Origin: CAYZMS01 sp964479625
GTDB taxonomy: Bacteria; Bacteroidota; Bacteroidia; Chitinophagales; Saprospiraceae
Direction of reading: 5' to 3'
DNA length: 64,000 bases
Assembly: GCA_964479625.1 (NCBI GenBank)
Contig: CAYZMS010000007.1
Coordinates: 1 to 64,000 of the forward strand
Of the stretch, positions 1-9,018 are shown in pieces (position 1 is the stretch's first letter; every line of letters starts with the position of its first letter). Made by a program: the position numbers and the translations under genes. Under the pieces are notes generated by a model. That model did no database searches and was not told the origin of the DNA. It saw only the letters and a program-made list of their open reading frames with translations.

Positions 1-30
1 AACAGGCTCGCTCGGGACTTGAACCCTAGC
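1..30 (-). other. tRNA 3'-end-like fragment (T-arm plus acceptor half)
   Basis: Read on the minus strand this stretch resembles the T-arm and 3' acceptor strand of a tRNA: the invariant TTCAAGT loop is flanked by GGG and CCC and followed by GCGAGCC. The T-stem has an A-G mismatch, and no matching 5' half lies next to it, because the adjacent sequence is the rpsU terminator. It could be a truncated tRNA, a tRNA-derived attachment-site remnant, or chance. The window edge prevents a decision. Confidence 0.25.
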
Positions 31-58
31 AGTATATAGTATGCATGGCACACAATAA

Positions 59-94
59 AAAAGGCCAAATACCGATCGTGGTATTTGGCCTTTT
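59..94 (-). terminator. Intrinsic terminator of rpsU
   Basis: There is a perfect 15-bp inverted repeat (59-73 with 80-94) with a 6-nt loop, containing GGCC flanked by A/T runs. On the minus strand it is followed by further T residues. It begins 17 nt beyond the rpsU stop codon, as expected for that gene's transcription terminator. Confidence 0.8.
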
Positions 95-110
95 ATGCCT
101 GGACCGAATC

Positions 111-311
111 TTAAAGATTCGTATCCATATCGCGCAACTTTTGATCCCGATAGGCGGCCTTCAGGCGTTCTTTACGCCGACGTACGGAGGGCTTAACGAA
201 CTCCTGGCGCTTCCGGATTTCCTGCATCATACGCACATTACGATGCTTACGCTTATAGCGTTTGAGGGCGCGATCAATACCCTCGCTGTCTTTTACTTCA
301 ATGATCAACAT
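111..311 (-). CDS. rpsU: 30S ribosomal protein S21
   Basis: This 66-aa basic protein is ribosomal protein bS21, a small-subunit component near the anti-Shine-Dalgarno region. It begins MLIIEVKDSEGIDRAL and continues with an Arg/Lys-rich helix containing EFVKPSVRRR, the family hallmark; length is typical. I chose the ATG at 311 because the upstream extension (to 359) starts with a non-ATG codon and is not S21-like. A -7 promoter box (320-327) lies only a few bases upstream, suggesting a very short leader. A strong terminator follows. tRNA-Gly lies just upstream on the same strand. Confidence 0.95.
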   Translation of the reverse strand: MLIIEVKDSEGIDRALKRYKRKHRNVRMMQEIRKRQEFVKPSVRRRKERLKAAYRDQKLRDMDTNL

Positions 312-319
312 AAATTGAA

Positions 320-327
320 CAAAGCTA
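320..327 (-). promoter_or_regulatory. Promoter -7 box of rpsU
   Basis: TAGCTTTG on the minus strand matches the Bacteroidota -7 consensus TAnnTTTG. It lies 9 nt from the rpsU ATG, so the transcript would have almost no leader. No clear -33 box is visible. Transcription could also enter from the tRNA-Gly promoter. Confidence 0.45.
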
Positions 328-366
328 TTGTTAGAAATTAGAATAAGACGCGATTGCAAAAACTAG

Positions 367-439
367 AGCGGATGACGAGATTCGAACCCGCGACCTCAAC
401 CTTGGCAAGGTTGCGCTCTACCAGCTGAGCTACATCCGC
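367..439 (-). tRNA. tRNA-Gly (GCC anticodon)
   Basis: A complete 73-nt cloverleaf on the minus strand. The acceptor is GCGGATG/CATCCGC, the D-arm GCTC...GAGC, the anticodon stem CAACC/GGTTG around loop TTGCCAA (anticodon GCC), and the T-loop TTCGAAT. The discriminator is T and CCA is not encoded. It lies about 55 nt upstream of rpsU on the same strand. Confidence 0.95.
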
Positions 440-478
440 AAATATTCAAACTGCATCGATCTCTTTTGAATGCGGATG

Positions 479-486
479 CAAATATA
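479..486 (-). promoter_or_regulatory. Promoter -7 box of tRNA-Gly
   Basis: TATATTTG on the minus strand fits TAnnTTTG, with a TTG about 20 nt upstream as a possible -33 element. The predicted start is some 35 nt before the mature tRNA 5' end. Confidence 0.55.
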
Positions 487-719
487 AGGAGCGTTTTCTT
501 TTCAAGCAAGAAACTAACAGCTAAAATTCTAATTTTCTTTCCCTGGATCAGTAGTGGAAAAAAGTTGGTTCTTTTGCCCTGAGGGGCCGTTCGTTTACCT
601 ATGCCTGCCATCTTTGTGGTTAATCAGCCGTTCATGGATTATTATTCATCTTGGCAACTGTGAGGTTTGAATAGAAAAATAGCCGTAAATTCCGGCAACT
701 AAATTTTGGATAAAGCATT

Positions 720-3700
720 ATGCGCCGAAACCACAATTCCATCCTCAAAAAACGAAAACGCCCAGGTAGCCTGCAGGGCCCGTCCCGACTTCGCTCTATG
801 AGACGCCGCCGCCAAAACGGCGAGACCGAATCCATTTTTTCTTCGACTGGGCCCACCACTGCAAAATGCCTGGAGGAAAGATACTGGTCCAACCTACCAC
901 TTTCTTCCCCGCAAGCTCCTTTCCCTACTGCGGTCAGTTGGTCTGATCAGCTTGGAGTAGACCGGCTTTCTGAACCCATTGCGGATATGGTAGGGATCCT
1001 TGATCAACTGGAAGTCCAACTTTACTACTCAGAAGCACCTTCCAAAGGCGACCTGCCCGGATATCACCAAACAGTCGATGCTTTCCCTGCTTCCTCTCGG
1101 GATAATTCAATTGCTCCCTTGCAGCAAACTGCTCCCTTGGCAAACATTAGTCCCAGGTCCGGTTTGCCTTCCATAGAAGAAAGGCCGGAGATCATTCCAC
1201 CAGCACGACTTAGCCCTTCACCTAAACGGCAAGTGGAGACACCCCCTCAGGAGGAGCCCCGGGAAGAGTCTATTGAACTTCCCGAAATTCCCATTCGAAT
1301 CTGTTTTGAGATCCACTACAACACCAGTTGGGGAGAGAACCTATTTGTCAGTGGAAATATCCCCGAATTAGGAAGCGACCAATTGGAAAGTGCTTTTAAA
1401 CTGGAACACCAGGGACTCGGCTTTTGGCGAGGGACCCTCGAGTTACCCTCTTCTTCAAAAGCCATTACCTACCGGTACCTGATCGTTAATGAAAAGGATG
1501 GCAGCATTAAGCAGGAGTTTGGACACGGGCGCACCCTGGAGATAAAAGGGCTAACCAGTCCGGTCCGGCTTCAAGACCACTGGCGCTCCCTTAACCATCC
1601 GGAAAACCCCCTGTTTTCAAAGCCTTTTACTCAAGTTTTCTTCCGTCAAAGGCGGAAGCGCCGGCCCATAGCAGTAAGTAAACCCGGGCATACCTTTTTC
1701 GAATTCAGGATGGGGGCAGTCCGATGCCCCAAAGGTTGTACCCTTGCCCTTGTCGGTAACCATCCGGAACTGGGCAACTGGGATGCCGCAAACGCCTTGT
1801 TATTCGACAATTCCCACTTCCCCACCTGGAAAGCACAGGTCTCCATACCTTGTACCGCCCAGGGGATCGAATACAAATACGGCTGGTATGATCCGGAACT
1901 ACGCCAATTTACAGAATTAGAGGGCGGGGATAACCGTCGCCTGGCAGAGGGCTGGCAGGCTGAAAAAATGGTCTTCCGTACAGATGAGCAATTTCATTAT
2001 CCCGACCCTTATTGGAAAGGAGCAGGGGTCGCTATTCCAGTATTTTCGCTGAGAACACTTAATGGGCTTGGAGTTGGGGAGTTTTCTGATTTGATCCCCT
2101 TTGCAGATTGGGCGGCAGAAGCCGGCCTTAAAATTATTCAGGTACTTCCGGTAAACGACACCACTGCCACTCACAGTTGGATGGACTCTTACCCCTATGC
2201 CGCTATTTCTGTTTTTGCCCTGCATCCACTTTACCTGAACCTGGACCGGTTGGCCAGCGGGAAGCCCTTGATCAAAAAAGCCATTCAAACAGCCAAATCA
2301 AGGTTAGAAGGCCCTCAGCTTGATTACGAATCCGTAATGCGCACCAAGCTGGAACTTGCCCGCCAGGTATTCGACCAGGAGCAGGCTGCGTTTTTGGATT
2401 CCCCGGAGTTTGAGACCTATTTCGAGAAAAACCAGCATTGGCTTGAGCCGTACGCTTTATTTTGCTACCTCCGGGACCGGGAAGGCACCTCGGAATTTAC
2501 CAGCTGGGGTCCTGAGGCGAAATACCACCCCAAACTGCTGGACAAATACGCCCAGCCCGGTCGAAACTCCTGGAATGAGATCAGTTTTCAGTATTTCCTC
2601 CAATTTCACCTTGACCTTCAACTACAGGAAGCGGCGGAATACATCCGGGAAAAAGGATTGGTGCTAAAGGGAGACCTCCCTATCGGGATCTACCGCAACA
2701 GTGCCGATGCCTGGGTGGCTCCGGAACTTTATAATATGGATGCCCAGGCTGGTGCTCCGCCCGACCCCTTCTCGGAAAATGGCCAGAACTGGGGCTTCCC
2801 CACCTACCGCTGGGAAGTCATGGCCAAGGATAATTACCTTTGGTGGCGGCAACGCATGACCCAACTGGCTCGCTATTTCGATACCTACCGGATCGATCAT
2901 ATTCTCGGTTTTTTCCGGATCTGGCAAATTCCAATGCAACAGGTAGAAGGGATCATGGGGCGTTTCAACCCTGCCATCCCTTTACATCGAACAGAATTAG
3001 AGCAAAGAGGGATACCCTATGAGTTTGAACGCTTCTGTAAACCCTATATCCGGCAACACCTCCTGGAGGCGATTTTTGGAGAGGAAGCAGCAACGGTCAA
3101 GCAACAATTCCTGGTGGAATCATCGACCGGCGTTTTCCAGTTACGTCCGGAATTCGACACCCAGCGCAAGGTGGCCGATCATTTTGCAAAAGCCCAGGAT
3201 CAGGACAAGGCTCATTTGCAGGAAGGCTTATTCGACCTCCTTTCGAATGTACTGCTTCTGCCCGTTGAGGGGGGGGATGATCCCAACACCTTCCACCCCA
3301 GAATAGAGTTGTTTAAGACCAGTTCCTATGATGAACTGGATAACCACTCCAAAGATCAATTATACCAACTTTATGTGGATTACTTTTACCACCGCCAGGA
3401 ACAGTTTTGGCGGGAGCAAGCTATGGAAAAGTTGCCGGCATTAAGGAAGGCGACCGATATGCTGATTTGCGGGGAGGACCTTGGCATGGTTCCCTCCTGT
3501 GCACCAGGGGTAATGCAGGAATTGGCTATTTTAAGTCTCGAGATCCAGCGCATGTCTAAAAACCCTCAAACGGAATTTTTAGCAGAACAGGATATTCCTT
3601 ATTGGTCGGTCATTAGTCCTTCCACACACGATATGGCTCCCATAAGGGCATGGTGGGAAGAAGAGGATAGGGCTTACATTCAACGGTTTTATCAGCAGGA

Positions 3701-3989
3701 GTTGCATTTTCCCGGCGAAGCTCCTTCCAGTATGGAAACATACATAGCTACTGCCATAATTGAACAACACCTGCGTCGCCCTTCCATGTTGGCCATTTTT
3801 CCTATCCAGGACCTTTTAGCCATGGACGAAGAGCTGAGGAGAAAAAACCCTTTTGAAGAACGGATTAACGTACCATCCAACCCGAAGAATTTTTGGCGGT
3901 ACCGTTTACATTTATCCATAGAGGAATTACAGGAGGCCAAAAGCTTCTCCGGGAAGCTTCGATCAATGATCGAAACGTTTAAGCGGTAG
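720..3989 (+). CDS. malQ: 4-alpha-glucanotransferase, DPE2-like (two CBM20 domains + GH77)
   Basis: Disproportionating enzyme (amylomaltase) that transfers alpha-1,4-glucan segments between maltodextrins. Residues 1-190 form a Pro/Ser/Arg-rich region of unknown role; CBM20 starch-binding domains lie at about 191-290 and 324-422 (both with the VSGN/VGN..PELG motif), and a GH77 barrel runs from about 430 to the end. Visible catalytic signatures are YRIDH (Asp nucleophile, about residue 723), CGEDLG (acid/base Glu, about 918) and STHDMAP (Asp). This order matches plant DPE2 and bacterial homologues rather than the roughly 500-700 aa MalQ. The Arg-rich first 35 residues may be an over-extended start; ATG at 987 is an alternative. 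Monocistronic, ending at a 25-bp hairpin. Confidence 0.92.
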   Translation: MRRNHNSILKKRKRPGSLQGPSRLRSMRRRRQNGETESIFSSTGPTTAKCLEERYWSNLPLSSPQAPFPTAVSWSDQLGVDRLSEPIADMVGILDQLEVQLYYSEAPSKGDLPGYHQTVDAFPASSRDNSIAPLQQTAPLANISPRSGLPSIEERPEIIPPARLSPSPKRQVETPPQEEPREESIELPEIPIRICFEIHYNTSWGENLFVSGNIPELGSDQLESAFKLEHQGLGFWRGTLELPSSSKAITYRYLIVNEKDGSIKQEFGHGRTLEIKGLTSPVRLQDHWRSLNHPENPLFSKPFTQVFFRQRRKRRPIAVSKPGHTFFEFRMGAVRCPKGCTLALVGNHPELGNWDAANALLFDNSHFPTWKAQVSIPCTAQGIEYKYGWYDPELRQFTELEGGDNRRLAEGWQAEKMVFRTDEQFHYPDPYWKGAGVAIPVFSLRTLNGLGVGEFSDLIPFADWAAEAGLKIIQVLPVNDTTATHSWMDSYPYAAISVFALHPLYLNLDRLASGKPLIKKAIQTAKSRLEGPQLDYESVMRTKLELARQVFDQEQAAFLDSPEFETYFEKNQHWLEPYALFCYLRDREGTSEFTSWGPEAKYHPKLLDKYAQPGRNSWNEISFQYFLQFHLDLQLQEAAEYIREKGLVLKGDLPIGIYRNSADAWVAPELYNMDAQAGAPPDPFSENGQNWGFPTYRWEVMAKDNYLWWRQRMTQLARYFDTYRIDHILGFFRIWQIPMQQVEGIMGRFNPAIPLHRTELEQRGIPYEFERFCKPYIRQHLLEAIFGEEAATVKQQFLVESSTGVFQLRPEFDTQRKVADHFAKAQDQDKAHLQEGLFDLLSNVLLLPVEGGDDPNTFHPRIELFKTSSYDELDNHSKDQLYQLYVDYFYHRQEQFWREQAMEKLPALRKATDMLICGEDLGMVPSCAPGVMQELAILSLEIQRMSKNPQTEFLAEQDIPYWSVISPSTHDMAPIRAWWEEEDRAYIQRFYQQELHFPGEAPSSMETYIATAIIEQHLRRPSMLAIFPIQDLLAMDEELRRKNPFEERINVPSNPKNFWRYRLHLSIEELQEAKSFSGKLRSMIETFKR

Positions 3990-4021
3990 GAATCACCTAC
4001 CTGAAAGCTAAATAAGAATAA

Positions 4022-4074
4022 GTTTTTCTCTTTTTCTTCAACAAGCTCGGCTTGTTGAAGAAAAAGAGAAAAAC
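4022..4074. terminator. 25-bp perfect hairpin between convergent malQ and the lipoprotein gene
   Basis: 4022-4046 and 4050-4074 are perfect reverse complements of 25 nt with a 3-nt loop (TCG). The outer stem is T-rich on the left and A-rich on the right, so either transcript would end its stem in a run rich in U. It sits between the stop codons of two convergent genes and is well placed as a bidirectional terminator. Confidence 0.85.
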
Positions 4075-4098
4075 CACACTTTTCAGAGGTTCCCCCGA

Positions 4099-4908
4099 TC
4101 ACTCACTCATGTAATCTGCTTCAAAGCGCATCAGGGGAGCCATTTTCGCCTTGTTAAGGCTAAGGTTCATACCATCTTCACTCATCGTGTAATTATCCAC
4201 CTGAGAAAAAGCCTCAGTCATTTCTTTGGAAAGGTCTGCTTTCATGCAAGCCATCATCGTCCCGGCCATGTTCCCAAAGGAAATGGTACCGGCATCACCC
4301 ATTTCATAAGTACCCATCATTTGGTTACAGCCGTCATTACCGGAAACTCTCCAGCCATCGGCTTCTCCCGTAAGCTCAATGTAGGGTGCCCGGGTAAGTT
4401 CCATTTCAGCTACTTTTTGACCACGGATCTCTATCAACTTCCAACGGGTATTCACCAAAGCTGGCTTGCCAGCCTTTGTCAATTGGTAGTTTTCAGCCAG
4501 TTCACCTGTAATGCGTTCGCCGGATTTATCCAAGTGGAATAGGACATTTTCTCCTACCTGATACATTTGCCCATTATCCTCCAGGGTGATCTTGCTGCCT
4601 TCTTCATTCCAGCTAAAGCTCCCGGTATTGGTAAAAATCTCTTCGGATTTACCCTGGTACATCGTCTCCAGCTTATAGGTTTTGTCTTTGTTCAATTGGA
4701 GTACCGTTTTAATGCCCTCGCAATCTGCACAAGGTACGGTTCCGGTGTACACACCGTTCCAATCCAGGGAATTCATAGAATTGTGACTATCTGCCATGGC
4801 GGTGGTAGCAGTTGCATCGCCTTGTTCAGAAGTCTGATTTGCCTCACAGGCATTGAACAATAATACAGAGGCCACCACCGTGAACAGAATTACATTTAAG
4901 GATTTCAT
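4099..4908 (-). CDS. Lipoprotein with NlpE-like and META (HslJ-like) domains
   Basis: A 269-aa exported lipoprotein. The N-terminus is a signal peptide ending in lipobox LFNAC (Cys 21). Residues about 50-145 resemble NlpE, with the paired cysteines in VPCADCEG and YTGT..., and about 152-265 form a META/HslJ domain (NTRWKL, GxDGCNQMMGTY, MMACM). In enterobacteria NlpE senses lipoprotein or copper stress and HslJ is linked to novobiocin resistance; here only an envelope-stress role can be inferred. Fusion of the two domains is common in Bacteroidota. Convergent with malQ; no operon partner. Confidence 0.85.
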   Translation of the reverse strand: MKSLNVILFTVVASVLLFNACEANQTSEQGDATATTAMADSHNSMNSLDWNGVYTGTVPCADCEGIKTVLQLNKDKTYKLETMYQGKSEEIFTNTGSFSWNEEGSKITLEDNGQMYQVGENVLFHLDKSGERITGELAENYQLTKAGKPALVNTRWKLIEIRGQKVAEMELTRAPYIELTGEADGWRVSGNDGCNQMMGTYEMGDAGTISFGNMAGTMMACMKADLSKEMTEAFSQVDNYTMSEDGMNLSLNKAKMAPLMRFEADYMSE

Positions 4909-5143
4909 AAATAGTTTAAGTTTTACGTCAAAAAATAATTTTACATGCGGTAAAACATCCCCTCCAATTCAGATAGGGGTATTTCAGTTTAAGGATGTTT
5001 ATCCATCCAAATTTACATAAGTCATCAATTGGTTGGAGGAAAAAAGTAATAAGTATAGATTAAATTAATGTTCGTGCCCTACCTTGGCACCACTCAACCC
5101 CCAACGGCCGGGGAGTGTTAATTACTGGATAAAAAACTTAAGC

Positions 5144-7555
5144 ATGTCAGACGAAACCATATTTGAAAGTCCAGGCCCTGAAAATGAAAACGGCAAGGAA
5201 GTCCAGATCGTAGACGAAGTACTGCCCGCCAACCTGAGCATTCTGCCCTTAAGCCAGCGCCCCATTTTTCCTGGGATTGCCCTTCCCATGACCTTCACCG
5301 GCGAAGATAAGATCGAGGCCATCAAAAAAGCCATAAAAGAAGATGATGGGTATATCGGCCTATGCCTGGTCCGGGAATATAATGAGGAAGATTATACGGA
5401 ATCCGAATTTTATGAAACCGGCACGGTTTTTCAGGTACTTAAAACAGCGATGGTTGCCCCAGGGACTATCCAAGTCCTTGGGCGAGGGGTTAATCGTTTT
5501 ATCCGAGACCGGGTTGTCCTGGTCAAGCCGAGCCTGCGCTGGGCGGTCACCTATCCCCCGGTTTCGAAAGAAAAACCCGATACCGACCTTAAGGCCTATA
5601 TGATGGCTATCAGTGCAGAGATCAAGGAGTTGTTAAAGTTAAACCCTTTATTTCAGGAACAGGTCAATATGGTGGTAGCCCAGCTAAACTACGACAAGCC
5701 GGGCATGACCATGGATATTATCAGTAATCTGCTTTCCTCCGCAGATTCCGAGAAGTTACAAGATTTGCTGGAAACCTTTCCCCTCCAGGAAAGAGCAGAA
5801 CTCCTGCTGGGAATGATCAAAGAAGAACTGGAGGTTGCCAAGATCCAACAGCGCATCAGCCAGCAGATCGAAGAAAAGGTCAACAAGCAGCAAAAGGAAT
5901 TCCTGCTGCGCGAGCAGCTCAAGGCCATTAAGAAAGAACTCGGTATCGAAAAAGAAGAGGGGGAAAGTGAAGTAGCCAAAATCGAAAAGAAACTGGCTGG
6001 AAAGGACCTGCCCGAAGTTGCCCTGAAAGTCGTCAACCAGGAACTGGATAAATTGCGCACCCTGAATGCTCAGTCTCCGGAATTCAATGTTACCCGAAAT
6101 TACCTGGAAAATATAGCCGACTTACCCTGGGGAACCTTTTCGGAAGATAATAACGACATAAAGGAGGCCAGAAGGATACTGGATCGGGACCACTACGGCT
6201 TGGAAGAAGTCAAGACCCGTATACTTGAATTTCTTTCGACCCTTATTAAACGGGGAAAGATCTTTGGTTCTATCATTTGCCTGGTAGGTCCTCCGGGAGT
6301 GGGAAAAACCTCTGTGGGGAAATCGATCGCTGCCGCCCTGGGCCGCAAATTTTATCGCTTCTCCGTAGGTGGTATGCGCGATGAGGCCGAGATCAAAGGG
6401 CACCGCCGTACCTATATCGGAGCAATGCCCGGAAAGATCATTCAGGCTTTAAGCCGAACCGAAAAATCCAACCCGGTGATCATGCTGGATGAGATCGACA
6501 AGATCGGCGCCAGCTTCCGGGGAGATCCCGCCTCCGCCCTGCTGGAAGTGCTCGATCCAGAGCAAAACGACAGTTTTCTGGATCACTACCTAGATATTCC
6601 CTATGACCTGTCTAATGTATTATTTGTGACAACAGCCAACCAGTTGGATACCATCCCGGTGCCATTATTAGACCGTATGGAAGTTATTCGACTTTCCGGT
6701 TACGTGCTGCAGGAAAAAGTCCAGATCGCCAAGCAATATTTAATCCCTAAACAACTTCGGGAACACGGGTTCGCAGAAGATGAGATCACCTTTACGGATG
6801 AAGCTATTGAACTGATCGTGGATAAATATGCCCGGGAAGCAGGGGTTCGGAATTTGGAAAAGCAGATCCGAAAGATCGTTCGGAAGGCGACGCTCAAACA
6901 AGCAGAGGAAGAAAATTTTGACTTCGAAATTGAAGCCGCAGAAGTCGAAGACTTCCTCGGTAAACCCAGTTTTAATACAGAGCGCTTGTACAACCGGGAT
7001 ATCCCCGGGGTAAGCCTGGGCCTGGCTTATACTTCCATGGGAGGTGCCACCCTTTATATTGAGGCTACCGGGACCCAAAGTAAACAGGGAGGGATTAAAC
7101 TGACCGGTCAGCTTGGTGAAGTTATGCAGGAATCTGCCCAGATCGCCTATAGTTACATTAAGGCTCTTTGCGACAAAAAAGACCCGGCGACCTGCCCTTC
7201 CAGTACCTACCTGAATTCTCATCGGGTCCATCTACATGTACCGGCGGGCGCCACACCCAAAGATGGTCCCAGCGCCGGGATCACTATGGCTTTGGCTCTT
7301 CACAGCCTGGCCACGGGGGAACCTATCCGGAGTGATATTGCCATGACCGGTGAGCTTACCCTTACGGGAAAAGTGCTGCCCATCGGAGGAGTAAAAGAAA
7401 AGACCATTGCGGCACGACGAGTCGGCATTAACGAATTGATCTTTCCACTCGATAACAAAAAAGATTTTGAGGATCTTCCCGATTATATTCGAGAAGGGAT
7501 ACAGGTGCATTATGCCGATTATTTTGAGGATGTGCTGAAAGTAGCCTATGCCTAA
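5144..7555 (+). CDS. lon: ATP-dependent Lon protease
   Basis: Cytosolic AAA+ serine protease that degrades misfolded and regulatory proteins. The 803-aa product has an N-terminal LAN substrate domain (about 25-230), a coiled coil (about 240-300), an AAA+ module with Walker A GPPGVGKT (from residue 382) and Walker B VIMLDEID, and a C-terminal protease domain with catalytic Ser 710 in DGPSAG and Lys 753 in GGVKEK. Length is normal. I chose ATG 5144 (MSDETIF...) over the in-frame ATG at 5084, because the extra 20 residues are not Lon-like. Upstream, 5086-5097 carries only a poor match to the -7 consensus (TACCTTGG). Confidence 0.97.
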   Translation: MSDETIFESPGPENENGKEVQIVDEVLPANLSILPLSQRPIFPGIALPMTFTGEDKIEAIKKAIKEDDGYIGLCLVREYNEEDYTESEFYETGTVFQVLKTAMVAPGTIQVLGRGVNRFIRDRVVLVKPSLRWAVTYPPVSKEKPDTDLKAYMMAISAEIKELLKLNPLFQEQVNMVVAQLNYDKPGMTMDIISNLLSSADSEKLQDLLETFPLQERAELLLGMIKEELEVAKIQQRISQQIEEKVNKQQKEFLLREQLKAIKKELGIEKEEGESEVAKIEKKLAGKDLPEVALKVVNQELDKLRTLNAQSPEFNVTRNYLENIADLPWGTFSEDNNDIKEARRILDRDHYGLEEVKTRILEFLSTLIKRGKIFGSIICLVGPPGVGKTSVGKSIAAALGRKFYRFSVGGMRDEAEIKGHRRTYIGAMPGKIIQALSRTEKSNPVIMLDEIDKIGASFRGDPASALLEVLDPEQNDSFLDHYLDIPYDLSNVLFVTTANQLDTIPVPLLDRMEVIRLSGYVLQEKVQIAKQYLIPKQLREHGFAEDEITFTDEAIELIVDKYAREAGVRNLEKQIRKIVRKATLKQAEEENFDFEIEAAEVEDFLGKPSFNTERLYNRDIPGVSLGLAYTSMGGATLYIEATGTQSKQGGIKLTGQLGEVMQESAQIAYSYIKALCDKKDPATCPSSTYLNSHRVHLHVPAGATPKDGPSAGITMALALHSLATGEPIRSDIAMTGELTLTGKVLPIGGVKEKTIAARRVGINELIFPLDNKKDFEDLPDYIREGIQVHYADYFEDVLKVAYA

Positions 7556-7572
7556 GGATGAATCAACCGATT

Positions 7573-7590
7573 CGCGAACTAAAGTTCGCG
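7573..7590 (+). terminator. Small inverted repeat downstream of lon
   Basis: An 8-bp perfect inverted repeat, CGCGAACT/AGTTCGCG, with a 2-nt spacer lies 18 nt after the lon stop. It is not followed by a T-run, so it may be a weak terminator or mRNA 3' stabiliser rather than a classical intrinsic terminator. The rest of the 243-nt gap to rlmI shows no gene. Confidence 0.4.
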
Positions 7591-7798
7591 TACCTTAAGA
7601 TGGCTGGTCAAATCCTAAAAGCAATGGACCATTTAAAAGTCGTGGAATCATTGGATTTCCCAACCCTAAGCCAAAAGCCCTAGCCTTTTTTTCCATGCTA
7701 ATGGCATACACTATTCTTTCTATTTGCTAAAGACTTGATGATTAAAAATTCACGGAACAGTGAAAATTCAACATCACTAACGCCTTATCAGCTACAAC

Positions 7799-8977
7799 AT
7801 GAAATCCATCCGTTTAAAGAAAAAAAGAGATGCCTCCATAAGGCGATTTCATCCCTGGGTGTTTAGCGGTGCCGTAGCCCAAATGGAGGAAGAACTGGAA
7901 GATGGTGACTGGGTCGAGGTACTTGCTACAGATGGAGAGCGGTTGGGGATAGGCCATTTCCAGAAAGGCAGCATTAGTGTTCGGATCTTACAATTTGGAA
8001 CAGGGGACAAAACCACAGATTTTTGGGAGCATCGCCTGAAAGCCGCCATGGATTATCGGTCTAACCTTCCTTTTTTCAATAGCAAAGAGACCAACTGTTA
8101 TCGTCTGGTACATGCGGAAGGAGATGGCCTGCCAGGCCTGATCATTGACCTTTATGGGTCCACAGCCGTCCTTCAGTGCCATTCAATAGGTATGTACCTG
8201 GAGCGGGAAGCAATTGCCAATGGACTTAAACGCGTACTGGGCCATCAACTGAGCACTATCTTTGATAAAAGTGCAGATAGCCTTCCCCGAAATTTTTCCG
8301 GCCGGGCAGCAAATGCTTATTTGATGGGAACCAGGGAATCAAGCCTTGCTCTAGAAAATGGTTATCAATTCCAGATTGATTGGGAAGAAGGTCAAAAGAC
8401 CGGTTTTTTTCTTGATCAACGGGACAACCGGCAATTGATACAAACCTATGCACAGGGACGGTCTGTTTTAAATACCTTTAGCTATACCGGTGGATTTAGC
8501 ATTTATGCCCTTGGAGCCAGTGCAACGAAAGTTACTTCAGTGGATGTCAGTGCAAGGGCGATGGAACTGACTCAACAAAATGTACAACTCAACTTTCCCA
8601 AAGTTCCTCAACACGAGAGTGTTACACAGGATGTAATGCAATTTTTCCGACAAACCGAAGAAGAATGGGATCTAGTTGTCGTCGACCCACCCGCTTTTGC
8701 AAAATCGCTTCAAAAGCGGCATAATGCCGTTCAGGGGTATAAACGACTGAACGCCCAGGCCCTTAGACATGTCCGGATGGGAGGGTTGATGTTTACTTTT
8801 TCCTGTTCTCAGGTGGTGGATCGACAACTTTTTTACGACACCATTACTGCCGCTGCCATAGAAGCCGGTCGCAAAGTCCGGGTCATGCATCACCTTTCTC
8901 AGCCCCCTGACCACCCGGTAAGCCTTTTTCATCCGGAAGGCAGTTATTTAAAAGGCTTGGCGGTTCAAGTAGAATAA
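7799..8977 (+). CDS. rlmI: 23S rRNA (cytosine-C5)-methyltransferase, RlmI family
   Basis: Predicted SAM-dependent methyltransferase acting on 23S rRNA (C1962 in E. coli RlmI). An N-terminal PUA domain occupies about 1-75 (MKSIRLKKKRDASIRR, HPWVFSGAV), followed by a Rossmann-fold domain from about 190. Motifs are TGFFLDQRDNR, NTFSYTGGFS (SAM loop), VVVDPPAFAKS and the Cys-containing FSCSQVV. The 392-aa length matches the family. A 41-nt gap with an inverted repeat separates it from the Clp-like ATPase downstream, so co-transcription is possible. Confidence 0.92.
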   Translation: MKSIRLKKKRDASIRRFHPWVFSGAVAQMEEELEDGDWVEVLATDGERLGIGHFQKGSISVRILQFGTGDKTTDFWEHRLKAAMDYRSNLPFFNSKETNCYRLVHAEGDGLPGLIIDLYGSTAVLQCHSIGMYLEREAIANGLKRVLGHQLSTIFDKSADSLPRNFSGRAANAYLMGTRESSLALENGYQFQIDWEEGQKTGFFLDQRDNRQLIQTYAQGRSVLNTFSYTGGFSIYALGASATKVTSVDVSARAMELTQQNVQLNFPKVPQHESVTQDVMQFFRQTEEEWDLVVVDPPAFAKSLQKRHNAVQGYKRLNAQALRHVRMGGLMFTFSCSQVVDRQLFYDTITAAAIEAGRKVRVMHHLSQPPDHPVSLFHPEGSYLKGLAVQVE

Positions 8978-8988
8978 TTCCTTAAATT

Positions 8989-9013
8989 GCGGATTAGCTG
9001 TAGTTTAATCCGC
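8989..9013. repeat. Inverted repeat between rlmI and the Clp-like gene
   Basis: GCGGATTA (8989-8996) and TAATCCGC (9006-9013) form an 8-bp inverted repeat with a 9-nt loop, ending 5 nt before the TTG start of the next gene. It could attenuate read-through, mask the start, or bind a regulator. No T-run follows. Confidence 0.4.
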
Positions 9014-9018
9014 TGACT

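Noticed and set aside
45..341. 98-codon plus-strand ORF across rpsU
   Set aside because: Opposite strand of the clear rpsU gene and includes its terminator hairpin; no family character.
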